64,000 nucleotides of DNA from NCBI GenBank assembly GCA_000155695.1, contig DS990592.1:124001-188000 (forward strand). Reading direction: 5' to 3'. The notes beneath the pieces were generated by a model, which was given only the letters and a program-made list of their open reading frames with translations, was not told where the DNA came from and made no database searches. Source of the DNA: Verrucomicrobiia bacterium DG1235. GTDB lineage: Bacteria > Verrucomicrobiota > Verrucomicrobiia > Opitutales > Opitutaceae. Positions 27,249-35,235 of this stretch are shown here, piece after piece. Within the stretch, counting starts at the first letter, position 1; the number at the start of each line of letters is the position of its first letter. Made by a program: the position numbers and the translations under genes.

Positions 27249-28919
27249 ATGAAGTTTTCTATAGGCCTCGATTTTGGTACGAACTCGGTTCGTTGTTTGA
27301 TTGTAAGAACGGATGGCCAAGGCGAAGTTTCCTCCGCAGTCGTCAACTACCCTTCCGGCGATCAAGGTATTCTGCTCAGCCCCAGCGATCATCATTTGGC
27401 TCGTCAGAAGCCAGCGGACTACATGAGTTCGCTTGAGAAAGCCACGGTCGAGGCTATCGCCGTAGCTCGCAAGGTTTTGCCGGACTTCGATCCGGCGAAT
27501 GTCATCGGTATAGGAGTCGACACTACTGGGTCTAGTCCGCTTCCTGTGGACGAGAAGAATCAAGCTTTAGCGGAGTATCCAAAATGGAAGGACAATCTGG
27601 CAGCTCAGTGTTGGCTTTGGAAGGATCACACCAGTTATGAGGAGGCGGCGCGAATCACGGAAATAGCGGGCAAGGAGCGGCCACAGTATCTTGCGAAGTG
27701 TGGCAATACCTATTCCTCCGAATGGTGGTGGAGCAAAATTTGGCATTGCCTGAATGTGGCGCCGGAGGTTTTTGACGCTGCTTATTCATGGGTGGAGATC
27801 GCAGATTGGATTCCGTCCCAGCTTGCGGGCATTGCAGATCCGAAAGCGGTGAAGCGAGGCGTCTGCGCGGCTGGGCACAAGGCCTTTTTCGCTGAAGAAT
27901 GGGGAGGCCTGCCGGATAAGGAATTTTTGGCCTTGCTCGATCCGAAGCTGGCGGATTTGCGCGATCGAATGTATTCAAAAGCTTACGACGCTTTCGAAGT
28001 GGCCGGCTCGCTTTCGGAGAACTGGGCTGAGCGTCTCGGATTGGCTGCGGGCATTCCTATTGCCATAGGCGAGTTTGACGTGCACTACGGGGCTATAGGT
28101 TGCGGCGTGGAAGAGGGCACGTTGGTCAAGGTGATTGGTACGTCGACTTGTGACTGCGCGGTAGTGAAGGCCAGTGGCGAAGTTCCGGACGTTCCCGGTA
28201 TTTGCGGAATTGTGCGCGGCTCGATACTTCCAGGTTACTTTGGCGTGGAAGCAGGCCAGTCAGCGGTTGGTGATTTGTTTAAATGGTGGGTAGAAGGTGT
28301 TTGTAAAGGAGATGATGCCTTGCACGTTTCGCTCACTGAAGAGGCTGCTAAACTAGCTCCAGGGCAGAGCGGCCTGCTGGCCCTCGACTGGAATAACGGA
28401 AATCGCACGGTGTTGGTTGACCAGCGGCTTACCGGTCTCGTTTTGGGACAAACTTTGCATACCAGTCGGGCGGAGATTTACCGAGCCTTGATTGAAGCGA
28501 CCGCCTTTGGCGCTCGCATGATTCTCGAACGCATTAGCGAATACGGTATCCCGGTCGAACGCATCGTTTGCGCGGGAGGAATCGCTGAGAAAAACGCGAT
28601 GCTAATGCAGATCTACGCGGACATCACTGGTCGCGAGATGCTTGTTTCCGCTTCGTCTCAGAGCTGCGCTTTGGGAGCTGCCATAGGAGCGGCGGTAGTG
28701 GCGGGTGAAGATAAGGGTGGATACGCTGATTTCGAAAGCGCTCAGAAGGTGATGACGGGAGTCAAGCCCGAGCGCTACTTGCCTGATGCCGAGCGTCACG
28801 CTACCTACAACCGACTCTTCGACTTGTATAAGATAGTTCATGACGGTTTCGGTGGCGTAGCGGTCGTGGATCTTGCCCCGGTGATGAAGGAGCTGCTCAA
28901 TATTAAGGAAGGCAAGTAA
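27249..28919 (+). CDS. araB: Ribulokinase
   Basis: This 556-residue FGGY-family kinase starts FSIGLDFGTNSVRCLIV (phosphate loop). It has GVDTTGSSPLPVD, the YSSEWWWSKIWHCL substrate region, EFDVHYGAIGCGVEEGTLVKVIGTSTCD and the C-terminal FGGY-type block FGARMILERISEYG, VCAGGIAEKNAMLMQIYADITGR. AraB phosphorylates L-ribulose to L-ribulose 5-phosphate with ATP. It is the first gene of araB-araA-araD on one strand and is preceded by two palindromes that are probable regulatory sites. Length is normal for bacterial AraB. Confidence 0.96.
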   Translation: MKFSIGLDFGTNSVRCLIVRTDGQGEVSSAVVNYPSGDQGILLSPSDHHLARQKPADYMSSLEKATVEAIAVARKVLPDFDPANVIGIGVDTTGSSPLPVDEKNQALAEYPKWKDNLAAQCWLWKDHTSYEEAARITEIAGKERPQYLAKCGNTYSSEWWWSKIWHCLNVAPEVFDAAYSWVEIADWIPSQLAGIADPKAVKRGVCAAGHKAFFAEEWGGLPDKEFLALLDPKLADLRDRMYSKAYDAFEVAGSLSENWAERLGLAAGIPIAIGEFDVHYGAIGCGVEEGTLVKVIGTSTCDCAVVKASGEVPDVPGICGIVRGSILPGYFGVEAGQSAVGDLFKWWVEGVCKGDDALHVSLTEEAAKLAPGQSGLLALDWNNGNRTVLVDQRLTGLVLGQTLHTSRAEIYRALIEATAFGARMILERISEYGIPVERIVCAGGIAEKNAMLMQIYADITGREMLVSASSQSCALGAAIGAAVVAGEDKGGYADFESAQKVMTGVKPERYLPDAERHATYNRLFDLYKIVHDGFGGVAVVDLAPVMKELLNIKEGK

Positions 28920-28969
28920 GCGTTTTACCTCGAACTCCATATTTTTATTAATCCCCATTTATAGAATAC

Positions 28970-30475
28970 ATGAAATCAGCATTTGATACGAAGGAAGTTT
29001 GGTTGGTCGTCGGTAGCCAGCATCTCTACGGGCCAGAAACGCTAAAGCAGGTTGCTGCGGATTCGCAGGTGATCGCGGACTCGCTTGATTCCGATCCGAA
29101 CGTACCGCTAAAGGTGGTCTTCAAGGCATTGGTGACAACTCCTGACGAGATCGAATCGGTTTGCCGCGAAGCGAGCAATACTGAGAAGTGCGTGGGCGTG
29201 ACTTTGTGGATGCATACTTTCTCTCCATCCAAAATGTGGATACGCGGATTGAAAGCTCTCAGTAAGCCGATCTGTCATCTACATACTCAATACGGTCGCG
29301 ATATTCCATGGTCGTCGATCGATATGGATTTCATGAACCTTCACCAGTCCGCTCATGGCGGACGGGAGTTTGGGCACATCTGCGCTCGCCTGCAAAAGGA
29401 ACGTACGGTGATCGTTGGGCATTGGGAGGATTCGGCCGTTCGGGCGAAGTTCGCTCGGTGGACGCGTGTTGCGGGAGCCTGGGCTGCTAGCCAAGCGCTA
29501 AAGGTCGTACGTTTCGGAGATAATATGCGTCAGGTTGCGGTGACAGATGGAGATAAGGTCGAAGCGGAATCAGTATTTGGCTACTCGGTTAACACGCATG
29601 GCGTAGGCGACCTGGTAGAAGTCATCAACGGTATCAGTGATGCGGAAGTGGATACGCTCTGCGCTGAGTACGCAAACGACTACGAGCTCGCGTCCAAACT
29701 ACTTGAAGGCGGCGCGATGCGCTCATCACTTCGTGATGCTGCTCGCATCGAGTTGGGACTTCGTTCCTTCTTGGAGGCGGGGGACTTCGGGGCGTTTACC
29801 GATACGTTTGAGGATTTGCACGGCATGGTTCAACTTCCCGGTCTTCCTGTACAGCGCCTGATGGCGGATGGGTACGGCTTTGGCGGAGAAGGAGATTGGA
29901 AGACGGCCGCATTGGTTCGTACGATGAAAATCATGGCCAGCGGCGTGGATGTGGGAACTTCCTTTATGGAAGACTACACTTACCATTTCAATCCAGCCGG
30001 AAATCGATGCCTCGGAGCTCATATGCTCGAAATTTGCCCTTCGATCGCGGCCGCTAAGCCGAGCTGCGAGATTCATCCTCTTGGTATTGGCGGTAAGGCA
30101 GATCCAGTTCGTTTAGTCTTCAATGGCAAATCTGGTCCGGCCATCAATGCTTCTGTCGTCGATATGGGCAATCGTTTCCGACTGCTGGTGAACAAGGTGA
30201 AGGCGATGCCGCCTGAGCAGGACTTGCCAAAGCTTCCCGTTGCCCGTGTGCTTTGGGAGGTGATGCCGAGTCTTGAAGATGGGGCTGCAGCGTGGATATA
30301 CGCGGGCGGCGCTCACCACACTGGCTTCAGTTATACGGTTAACGCGACTGATATGGAAATGTTTGCTTCCATGGCTGGCATCGAGTACTTGCTGATAGAC
30401 GAGGATACGAAGCTTCGCGAATTCAAGAACGAAATCCGCTGGAACAATGCGGCCTACGGAATTCGCGGGTTGTAG
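28970..30475 (+). CDS. araA: L-arabinose isomerase
   Basis: This 501-residue protein has the hallmarks of Ara[21 protein letters not shown] at the N-terminus, [24 protein letters not shown], and [15 protein letters not shown]. The metal-site region includes [23 protein letters not shown] and the late [11 protein letters not shown]. AraA converts L-arabinose to L-ribulose in the cytoplasm using a divalent metal. It lies between ribulokinase and the 4-epimerase, 50 bases after araB and 6 bases before araD, giving the gene order B-A-D. Confidence 0.97.
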   Translation: MKSAFDTKEVWLVVGSQHLYGPETLKQVAADSQVIADSLDSDPNVPLKVVFKALVTTPDEIESVCREASNTEKCVGVTLWMHTFSPSKMWIRGLKALSKPICHLHTQYGRDIPWSSIDMDFMNLHQSAHGGREFGHICARLQKERTVIVGHWEDSAVRAKFARWTRVAGAWAASQALKVVRFGDNMRQVAVTDGDKVEAESVFGYSVNTHGVGDLVEVINGISDAEVDTLCAEYANDYELASKLLEGGAMRSSLRDAARIELGLRSFLEAGDFGAFTDTFEDLHGMVQLPGLPVQRLMADGYGFGGEGDWKTAALVRTMKIMASGVDVGTSFMEDYTYHFNPAGNRCLGAHMLEICPSIAAAKPSCEIHPLGIGGKADPVRLVFNGKSGPAINASVVDMGNRFRLLVNKVKAMPPEQDLPKLPVARVLWEVMPSLEDGAAAWIYAGGAHHTGFSYTVNATDMEMFASMAGIEYLLIDEDTKLREFKNEIRWNNAAYGIRGL

Positions 30476-30481
30476 TTAAAA

Positions 30482-31180
30482 ATGAATTACAATCAGATCA
30501 GAGAAGAGTGTGTCGCGGCCAACAAGGAGCTGCAGTCGCTAGGGTTAATTGATATTACATTCGGAAACGTGAGCGTGCTGGATCCGGCAGCTGGCGTTTT
30601 CGCCATCAAGCCGAGCGGCGTGCCTTACGATGAGCTGGCTCCCGAGCAAATGGTGATCGTCGATTTAGAAGGTAAGATCGTGGAAGGCGATCTTCGTCCT
30701 TCGTCGGACGAACCTACGCATCGTCGCCTTTTTATCGAGCTCGGCGACAAGGGAATCACATCGGTTGTGCATACGCATTCGCGCAACGCGGTTGCTTTCG
30801 CACAAGCTGAGCGGAGTATCCCTTGTCTGGGTACGACTCATTGCGACTATTTTCGCGGACCGGTGCCGGTGACCCGTTCAATGACAGTTGCAGAAGTCGA
30901 AGGCTTGTACGAGTGGGAGACCGGTAATGTGATTGTGGAGCTATTCTCCAAGGTGAATCCTCTGGAGGTGACTGCAGCCCTCGTCCGGAACCATGGACCC
31001 TTTGTCTGGGGGAAGAGCGGAGCGAAGGCGGTTGAGACTGCGTTTGCTTTGGAGATCGTGGCAGATATGGCGGCGAAGACTTTGGCTTTGAATCCCGATG
31101 CGAAAGGAGCTCCGGCTCATCTGCTCAAGAAGCACTACGACCGCAAACATGGTCCGGGGGCCTATTACGGGCAGAAGTAG
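30482..31180 (+). CDS. araD: L-ribulose-5-phosphate 4-epimerase
   Basis: This 232-residue class II aldolase-fold protein has the phosphate-binding loops GLIDITFGNVSV and AIKPSGVPYDEL. The zinc site comprises HTHSRNAVAFAQA plus the later His in LVRNHGPFVWG. It starts 6 bases after the araA stop, so the two are surely in one mRNA. It converts L-ribulose 5-phosphate to D-xylulose 5-phosphate, which enters the pentose phosphate pathway. Length matches E. coli AraD (231). Confidence 0.96.
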   Translation: MNYNQIREECVAANKELQSLGLIDITFGNVSVLDPAAGVFAIKPSGVPYDELAPEQMVIVDLEGKIVEGDLRPSSDEPTHRRLFIELGDKGITSVVHTHSRNAVAFAQAERSIPCLGTTHCDYFRGPVPVTRSMTVAEVEGLYEWETGNVIVELFSKVNPLEVTAALVRNHGPFVWGKSGAKAVETAFALEIVADMAAKTLALNPDAKGAPAHLLKKHYDRKHGPGAYYGQK

Positions 31181-31313
31181 ATTCGATCTGTTGGTCTCGA
31201 AGTTGAGGGGGGCTTTAGCTAGGTCTAAAGGGCTGTCCTTGTTTTGCGTCCACTTGACAGTATGAGTTGATTTTAGGTTGGCGAGTAGGGCGTCGAGAGG
31301 TTTTTCTGAATCC

Positions 31314-32390
31314 ATGGCGAACGCTCGTGATGGAATGAACTATGCCCCCGACATGGGGGACGCAGACACAGTTGTGCAGCCCGGAGAATTTGTTTTCGCC
31401 GCGGCCCACTTTGACCACGGACATATTTACGGTCAGATAGATGGTATAGCCAGCGCAGGTGGAACGCTAAAGTACGTTTTCGACACCCAGGACGGACGCG
31501 TTGATTCGGTGCTGGAAAAGTACCCAGGCGCTAAGCGTGTCTCGTCGTTTGACGCGATACTCGACGATGATGAAGTGAAGCTCGTCACAGCCGCTGCCAT
31601 ACCTAATGAGCGTTGCGGTCTCGGTATCCGAATCATGGATTCGGGAAAGGACTACCTTACGGATAAGGCTCCCTTTACGACGCTCGACCAACTTGCTCTC
31701 GCCAAGGCGAAAGCGGAGGAAACGGGACGAAAGTACGCAGTCTGTTATTCGGAGCGTCTTTTGTGCGAATCGGCATACTATGCCGGCGAGGTGGCGCGAA
31801 GCGGCCGGATAGGACGAGTGCTGCAGGTTCTGAATTTGGCTCCGCACAACCTTGCCGCGCAAACGCGTCCTGAGTGGTTTTTCCAGAAGGAAAAATTTGG
31901 TGGGATCTTGACCGATATCGGATCGCATCAGTTCGAGCAGTTTCTCTACTGCGCGGGAGCCAACGATGCGGAGATAAAGTTTGCCCGAGTCGAAAACTTC
32001 GCGAATGCCTCGTATCCGGAGTTTGAGGACTTTGGCGAGGCGTCAGCCATATTGGACAATGGGGCATCGTGCTATTGCCGCTTGGACTGGTTTAACCCAA
32101 AAGGCTCGCAGGTCTGGGGCGATGGTCGTACCTTTATCCTAGGAGAAAAGGGTTACATCGAGGCACGCAAGTATCGCGACATCGTGCGTGGCGAGCCAGA
32201 TGTCGTTTATATCGTGGATGACGAAGGCGAGGAGCGTGTGGACTGTGCGGGAAAGGTCGGCTTTCCGTTTTTTGGGAAATTCGTGCTCGATTGTCTTAAT
32301 CGTACTGAAAATGCCATGACGCAGGCTCATGCCTTCAAGGCGGCTGAATTGGCGATGCAAGCGCAGGTGCTGGCAGAAAAGTCACAATAG
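31314..32390 (+). CDS. Gfo/Idh/MocA-family oxidoreductase
   Basis: This 358-residue protein (ATG 31314) has the family's two-domain layout. The N-terminal Rossmann motif is the variant AAAHFDHGHIYGQ in place of GxGxxG. The catalytic EKP motif is replaced by TDKAPF (about residues 117-122), with the Lys kept. The C-terminal half includes GGILTDIGSHQFEQFLYCAGA and WGDGRTFILGEKGYIEAR. Such enzymes oxidise or reduce sugars with NAD(P), and some act as hydrolases through a redox cycle. It follows araD by 133 bases and precedes an esterase, so an arabinose-related substrate is likely but not known. Confidence 0.85.
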   Translation: MANARDGMNYAPDMGDADTVVQPGEFVFAAAHFDHGHIYGQIDGIASAGGTLKYVFDTQDGRVDSVLEKYPGAKRVSSFDAILDDDEVKLVTAAAIPNERCGLGIRIMDSGKDYLTDKAPFTTLDQLALAKAKAEETGRKYAVCYSERLLCESAYYAGEVARSGRIGRVLQVLNLAPHNLAAQTRPEWFFQKEKFGGILTDIGSHQFEQFLYCAGANDAEIKFARVENFANASYPEFEDFGEASAILDNGASCYCRLDWFNPKGSQVWGDGRTFILGEKGYIEARKYRDIVRGEPDVVYIVDDEGEERVDCAGKVGFPFFGKFVLDCLNRTENAMTQAHAFKAAELAMQAQVLAEKSQ

Positions 32391-32405
32391 TGAATTTGGA
32401 ATCCT

Positions 32406-33203
32406 ATGGGAAAGCGCTTTGTAAGGATTTGTTTGACTGTAGCGCTATGCGGGCTGTTGGAGACTGTTTCTATGGGAGATGAAGTAGTGCTGCCGAGTCA
32501 GGATAGCTTTCATCTGATATTGCTCGCTGGACAGTCGAATATGGCGGGAAGGGGGGATATGGAAGGACCTAGAGTTGAGTCAAATCCGCAGGTGTTGGCT
32601 TTGGACAAGGAAGGGCGTTGGGTCGTGGCAAAAGACCCGCTGCATTGGGACAAGAGCGTGGCCGGGGTCGGGCTCGGCTTGTCGTTCGCTCGTGAATACT
32701 TGAAGGATCATCCTGGTGTAACCATAGGACTGATACCGGCAGCTTGTGGTGGCTCGCCAATCTCTTCGTGGGAGGCGGGAGCGTATTTTGACCAAACCGA
32801 TAGCCATCCTTACGACGACGCTTTAAAGCGAGTTTCGAGAGCAACTCAAGATGGAACCCTTAAGGGAGTGCTTTGGCATCAAGGAGAAAGCGACTCCCAT
32901 GAAGGGCTTTCAGATTTGTACGAGGCGAAACTAGAAGGGCTGATTAAGAGGTTTCGCGTGGAATGGGATAGGGAAGACCTGCCCGTTATCCTTGGGCAAC
33001 TTGGTCAGTTCGAGGTGAAGTGGGGAAAACATATTGAGGAGGTTAACCGAGCGACGAAGCGAGTAGCCAAGCGATTGGAGCACGTTGGCTTTGTTTCCTC
33101 GAAGAATCTGGAGAGTAAAGGTGATGCTTTGCATTTCAGCTCTGCGGCCTTGCAAGAGTTCGGCAAGCGCTACTACGGGCGCTTTAAGAGAGCTTCGAGA
33201 TGA
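32406..33203 (+). CDS. Secreted SGNH-type carbohydrate acetylesterase (CE6/sialate O-acetylesterase-like)
   Basis: This 265-residue protein has a signal peptide (about residues 1-24) and the esterase blocks LLAGQSNMAG (Ser44), AACGGSPISSWE, GVLWHQGESDS (His158) and GDALHFSSAA (Asp240, His243). This is the arrangement of family 6 carbohydrate esterases, which remove acetyl groups from xylan or related glycans outside the cytoplasm. It is 15 bases downstream of the oxidoreductase gene and closes the araBAD run. Together with the GH51 enzyme at 35236-37227 it suggests use of acetylated arabinoxylan or arabinan. Confidence 0.85.
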   Translation: MGKRFVRICLTVALCGLLETVSMGDEVVLPSQDSFHLILLAGQSNMAGRGDMEGPRVESNPQVLALDKEGRWVVAKDPLHWDKSVAGVGLGLSFAREYLKDHPGVTIGLIPAACGGSPISSWEAGAYFDQTDSHPYDDALKRVSRATQDGTLKGVLWHQGESDSHEGLSDLYEAKLEGLIKRFRVEWDREDLPVILGQLGQFEVKWGKHIEEVNRATKRVAKRLEHVGFVSSKNLESKGDALHFSSAALQEFGKRYYGRFKRASR

Positions 33204-33562
33204 GTTGGATCGAGTGTTCTGTGATTCCAGCAATTTCCTAGAGTAGTTGATTGTTTCGTTTTATCAGATTTTACTAATGCCTCGCTCATGAGTATCTGAT
33301 TTAGGTTATGGTCGACCTTGAGAGTCCTCGTTCTTTATATTCGTATATGAAGGCTTCGGATGAGCACGGATTGGACTGATGATTCCGTATCCATATTTCA
33401 GTTCTATATTTGAAAAGCGCCGAGTGCATACGCGGAGGCCTTGTGCAGAAAGCCTGGCCGGAATTGTGAGGACCGACTTAAAGACCTTCATTCTTCTTCT
33501 AATATTTGATCCAAATCCCTGGATTCTCGAAGTATTCGAACTTTGCTTATTTGTGAAACTTC
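33204..33562. other. Gene-free AT-richer stretch at the left edge of the cassette-like insert
   Basis: No convincing gene is seen. A 61-codon minus-strand frame (33306-33491) has no recognisable features. ATCAGAT at 33263-33269 and ATCTGAT at 33294-33300 form a loose hairpin that could be a decayed attC stem for the truncated methyltransferase cassette. The expected matching R'' box (GGACAAC on the minus strand) was not found. Confidence 0.4.
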
Positions 33563-33781
33563 CTACTCCAGCATCGCTTCTGATGATAGGTCTATGCCGA
33601 CCGTCTCATAACCTGCTTCAGCGACGGGAATAGTGACCTTTCCAGTTCCGCATCCTAGTTCCAGAACTGGCGCACAGCATGCCCCAATGATGTCAATCCA
33701 GAAAGGCATATTCGGTTCTCCGAATAAACGATCATACTGTCGCCCATCCCGGTAAATGTGATCTATATCTTCAATGTTCAT
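33563..33781 (-). pseudogene. Truncated class I SAM methyltransferase (N-terminal 72 residues only)
   Basis: The frame encodes the first part of a DUF/UbiE-like methyltransferase: YDRLFGEPNMPFWIDII, then motif I APVLELGCGTGKVTIPVAEAG, then ETVGIDLSSEAMLE. A TAG stops it just after motif II. The family is usually 200-260 residues, so most of the catalytic domain is missing, and no continuation was found in any frame downstream. The ATG lies only 7 bases after an attC-like boundary and has no Shine-Dalgarno sequence, as is common for gene cassettes. I infer a cassette gene cut by deletion. Confidence 0.7.
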
Positions 33782-33783
33782 TT

Positions 33784-33847
33784 GGACAACGCTTAGCTCA
33801 GACGACGAGCGCTTGCGCTCGTTGTCTGAACCAGTTCCTGGTTAGCA
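33784..33847 (-). repeat. attC-like recombination site downstream of the lipoprotein gene
   Basis: On the minus strand a 64-base element runs from TGCTAAC (33847-33841, R''-like) to GTTGTCC (33790-33784, R'-like). Between them a 15-bp stem pairs 33798-33812 with 33815-33829 with one wobble. It begins 10 bases past the stop of the lipoprotein gene and ends 2 bases before the next ATG. The R'' box is complementary at 6 of 7 positions to the presumed start (GTTAGAA) of its own cassette, as integron cassettes require. The R' box departs from the GTTRRRY consensus. Confidence 0.55.
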
Positions 33848-33856
33848 TTGCCTTCT

Positions 33857-34333
33857 TTAGGTATCATTCGCGAACTTGTCGGGGTTGCTTCGGTAGTAGA
33901 GAAGTGCCGACTCACAAGCTTCGATAATGTCGTTGGTTTTCATTCCTGAGGATGATTTTTTAGCGATGACTTTTCCATCGTAGAGCAAAGCCGAATAGTC
34001 CGAAGGTGTATCCAATACTGTAGATGCTTCCTTCGAATCCACTGGTCCAGCGAAGTAGATGTCCTTTATCTTTTCTTTGTTTGAGTCGATTCTGCAGAGA
34101 ACAAAGCAAAACCCCTCAGTTAGTGTCATCACAAAGAGAAAAGAGAAGTCTTCTTCTTTTTCATCTCGGAAGACCTTCATCAGTCCGAAAAGCGAGCCAT
34201 TCTCGATGATATGTCCGGAAACGCTCGCCATATCCTTCTCTTCAAGCACGAGTGAATCGAGTGCTGACGTGGCTTTGTCGCCGCTGCAGCCGCAGAGGAA
34301 AACCACTAAGACGAGGTATAGTATGTTTTTCAT
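33857..34333 (-). CDS. Small lipoprotein of unknown function (cassette gene)
   Basis: This 158-residue protein has a clear lipoprotein signal, MKNILYLVLVVFLCGCSG, with the lipobox Cys at residue 16. I recognise no family in the rest. It is a mixed alpha/beta domain with GSLFGLMKVFRDEKEEDFSF, FVLCRIDSNKEKIKDIYFAG, and a C-terminal helix ending SNPDKFANDT. Its start follows the attC-like boundary GTTAGAA by 6 bases, with AAAAGGA as ribosome site. Base composition is more AT-rich than the flanking arabinose genes. Membrane-anchored location is inferred. Confidence 0.75.
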   Translation of the reverse strand: MKNILYLVLVVFLCGCSGDKATSALDSLVLEEKDMASVSGHIIENGSLFGLMKVFRDEKEEDFSFLFVMTLTEGFCFVLCRIDSNKEKIKDIYFAGPVDSKEASTVLDTPSDYSALLYDGKVIAKKSSSGMKTNDIIEACESALLYYRSNPDKFANDT

Positions 34334-34338
34334 TCCTT

Positions 34339-34465
34339 TTCTAACGTCAAAGACTCACGATGTCGGCTTCGACTGAAGTTCCAAGTCTGTCGAGGTTGGT
34401 TTTCATGGGGTTGTGGTCAAAGAGGCGAGCGTTTGCCGACATTGTGAGCTCTGCCTTGTTCGACC
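34339..34465 (-). repeat. attC-like recombination site between two cassette genes
   Basis: On the minus strand the 127-base element runs from GTCGAAC (34465-34459, R'') to GTTAGAA (34345-34339, R'). A 14-bp stem with one mismatch pairs 34435-34448 with 34353-34366, leaving a variable loop of about 68 bases. It starts 9 bases after the stop of the 103-residue gene, and the next gene starts 6 bases after it. R'' is exactly complementary (7 of 7) to GTTCGAC at 34799-34793, the presumed start of the same cassette. That is the diagnostic relation for integron cassettes. Confidence 0.7.
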
Positions 34466-34473
34466 TCATTCTT

Positions 34474-34785
34474 TCAATAAGTAGTTTCATTGTATTCATC
34501 AAACACACACTCGATTGTTTCGTCATCACGGTAGAATCGAATTTTGAACCTTCCTGATTCTAACTGGTTTTCGATGGTTCGCTGATCAATTATTTCAAAA
34601 TCGTCGAAGCCTGAATAGGCTGCTACCAATTTCGTAATCGGGTTCAAATTAGTGAAAACGAATTCTTTTGTTTCTTCACCATTCAGAAGTATGAGTTCGC
34701 TTCTTGAAGCATCGCCTTTCTTCAGTTTCAGCTCAGATGGCTGAAAACCTTTCAAAGTGAAACGAACCGTTTCTTCTGTATTCAT
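34474..34785 (-). CDS. Hypothetical protein, cassette gene (103 residues)
   Basis: I do not recognise this protein. It is charged and predicted mostly beta (VRFTLKGFQPSELKLKKG, SELILLNGEETKEFVF, RFKIRFYRDDETIECVFDEY), with no signal peptide or membrane helix. Its ATG follows the presumed cassette boundary GTTCGAC (34799-34793) by 7 bases, and its stop lies 9 bases before the attC-like site at 34339-34465, so gene and site fill the unit tightly. AT-rich composition and lack of a ribosome-binding site fit a mobile gene cassette. Confidence 0.65.
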   Translation of the reverse strand: MNTEETVRFTLKGFQPSELKLKKGDASRSELILLNGEETKEFVFTNLNPITKLVAAYSGFDDFEIIDQRTIENQLESGRFKIRFYRDDETIECVFDEYNETTY

Positions 34786-34838
34786 ATTTTTCGTCGAACA
34801 GTATTATAGAGCGTTAGACTTGACGGTATAATTGATTT

Positions 34839-34950
34839 GGTTATCCGACACGTCTTTAAGTATAAATACTCGTATAACAGGCGTAAGTCAACGACTTAGG
34901 TTGGGCTATTGTCGGATAACCATAGTGGATCTCACTTTGGTTATCCGACA
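34839..34950. repeat. Three copies of a 12-bp motif in alternating orientation
   Basis: GGTTATCCGACA occurs at 34839-34850 and 34939-34950, and its exact reverse complement TGTCGGATAACC at 34910-34921. The last two form a 41-base hairpin with AGTG/CACT extending the stem. The TG...CA outer ends would suit transposon terminal repeats or a miniature element, or part of a further attC. No transposase is present. Confidence 0.6.
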
Positions 34951-35175
34951 TGAATTCGCCTCAAGTCTAATAATTGCTGTGAGGAAAGAGTGGGAAGCCC
35001 TTGAGTGAGTTTGGCGGTCTGGGAGCTTTTGGATGAAGGATGGTTTGAGGGGTGGAGTGGGGATTGAGCCTTTGGTGAATGAATTGGTTTCTGACCTATT
35101 AGAGGGGGCTTTGAGTTGGGAGTTATGAATTATGAATTGGGAATTGTGTGTCGGGGTGGCTGGGTTGGGGGATGC
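34951..35175. other. Intergenic stretch between the cassette insert and the GH51 terminator
   Basis: No gene is seen. The stretch is G-rich and repetitive, with words such as GAGTTGGGAGTTATGAATTATGAATT near 35114-35140 split by similar pieces. It marks the right side of the insert before the arabinofuranosidase gene. Confidence 0.4.
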
Positions 35176-35208
35176 AAAAAAAAACGCCTGCCGGTTAGGG
35201 CAGGCGTC
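35176..35208 (-). terminator. Terminator of the arabinofuranosidase gene
   Basis: Read on the minus strand, ACGCCTGCC pairs with GGCAGGCGT around CTAACC (35184-35208), followed by a run of eight to nine T (35184-35176). It lies about 28 bases past the stop codon. Confidence 0.9.
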
Positions 35209-35235
35209 ATCGCGTATTTGGTATTCAGAATAAAG

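Noticed and set aside
33306-33491. 61-codon minus-strand frame downstream of the truncated methyltransferase
   Set aside because: No motif, no ribosome site and no resemblance to the missing part of the methyltransferase.
34347-34529. 60-codon minus-strand frame across the attC-like site
   Set aside because: It consists mainly of the inverted-repeat DNA and overlaps the 103-residue gene; it is a by-product of the recombination site.
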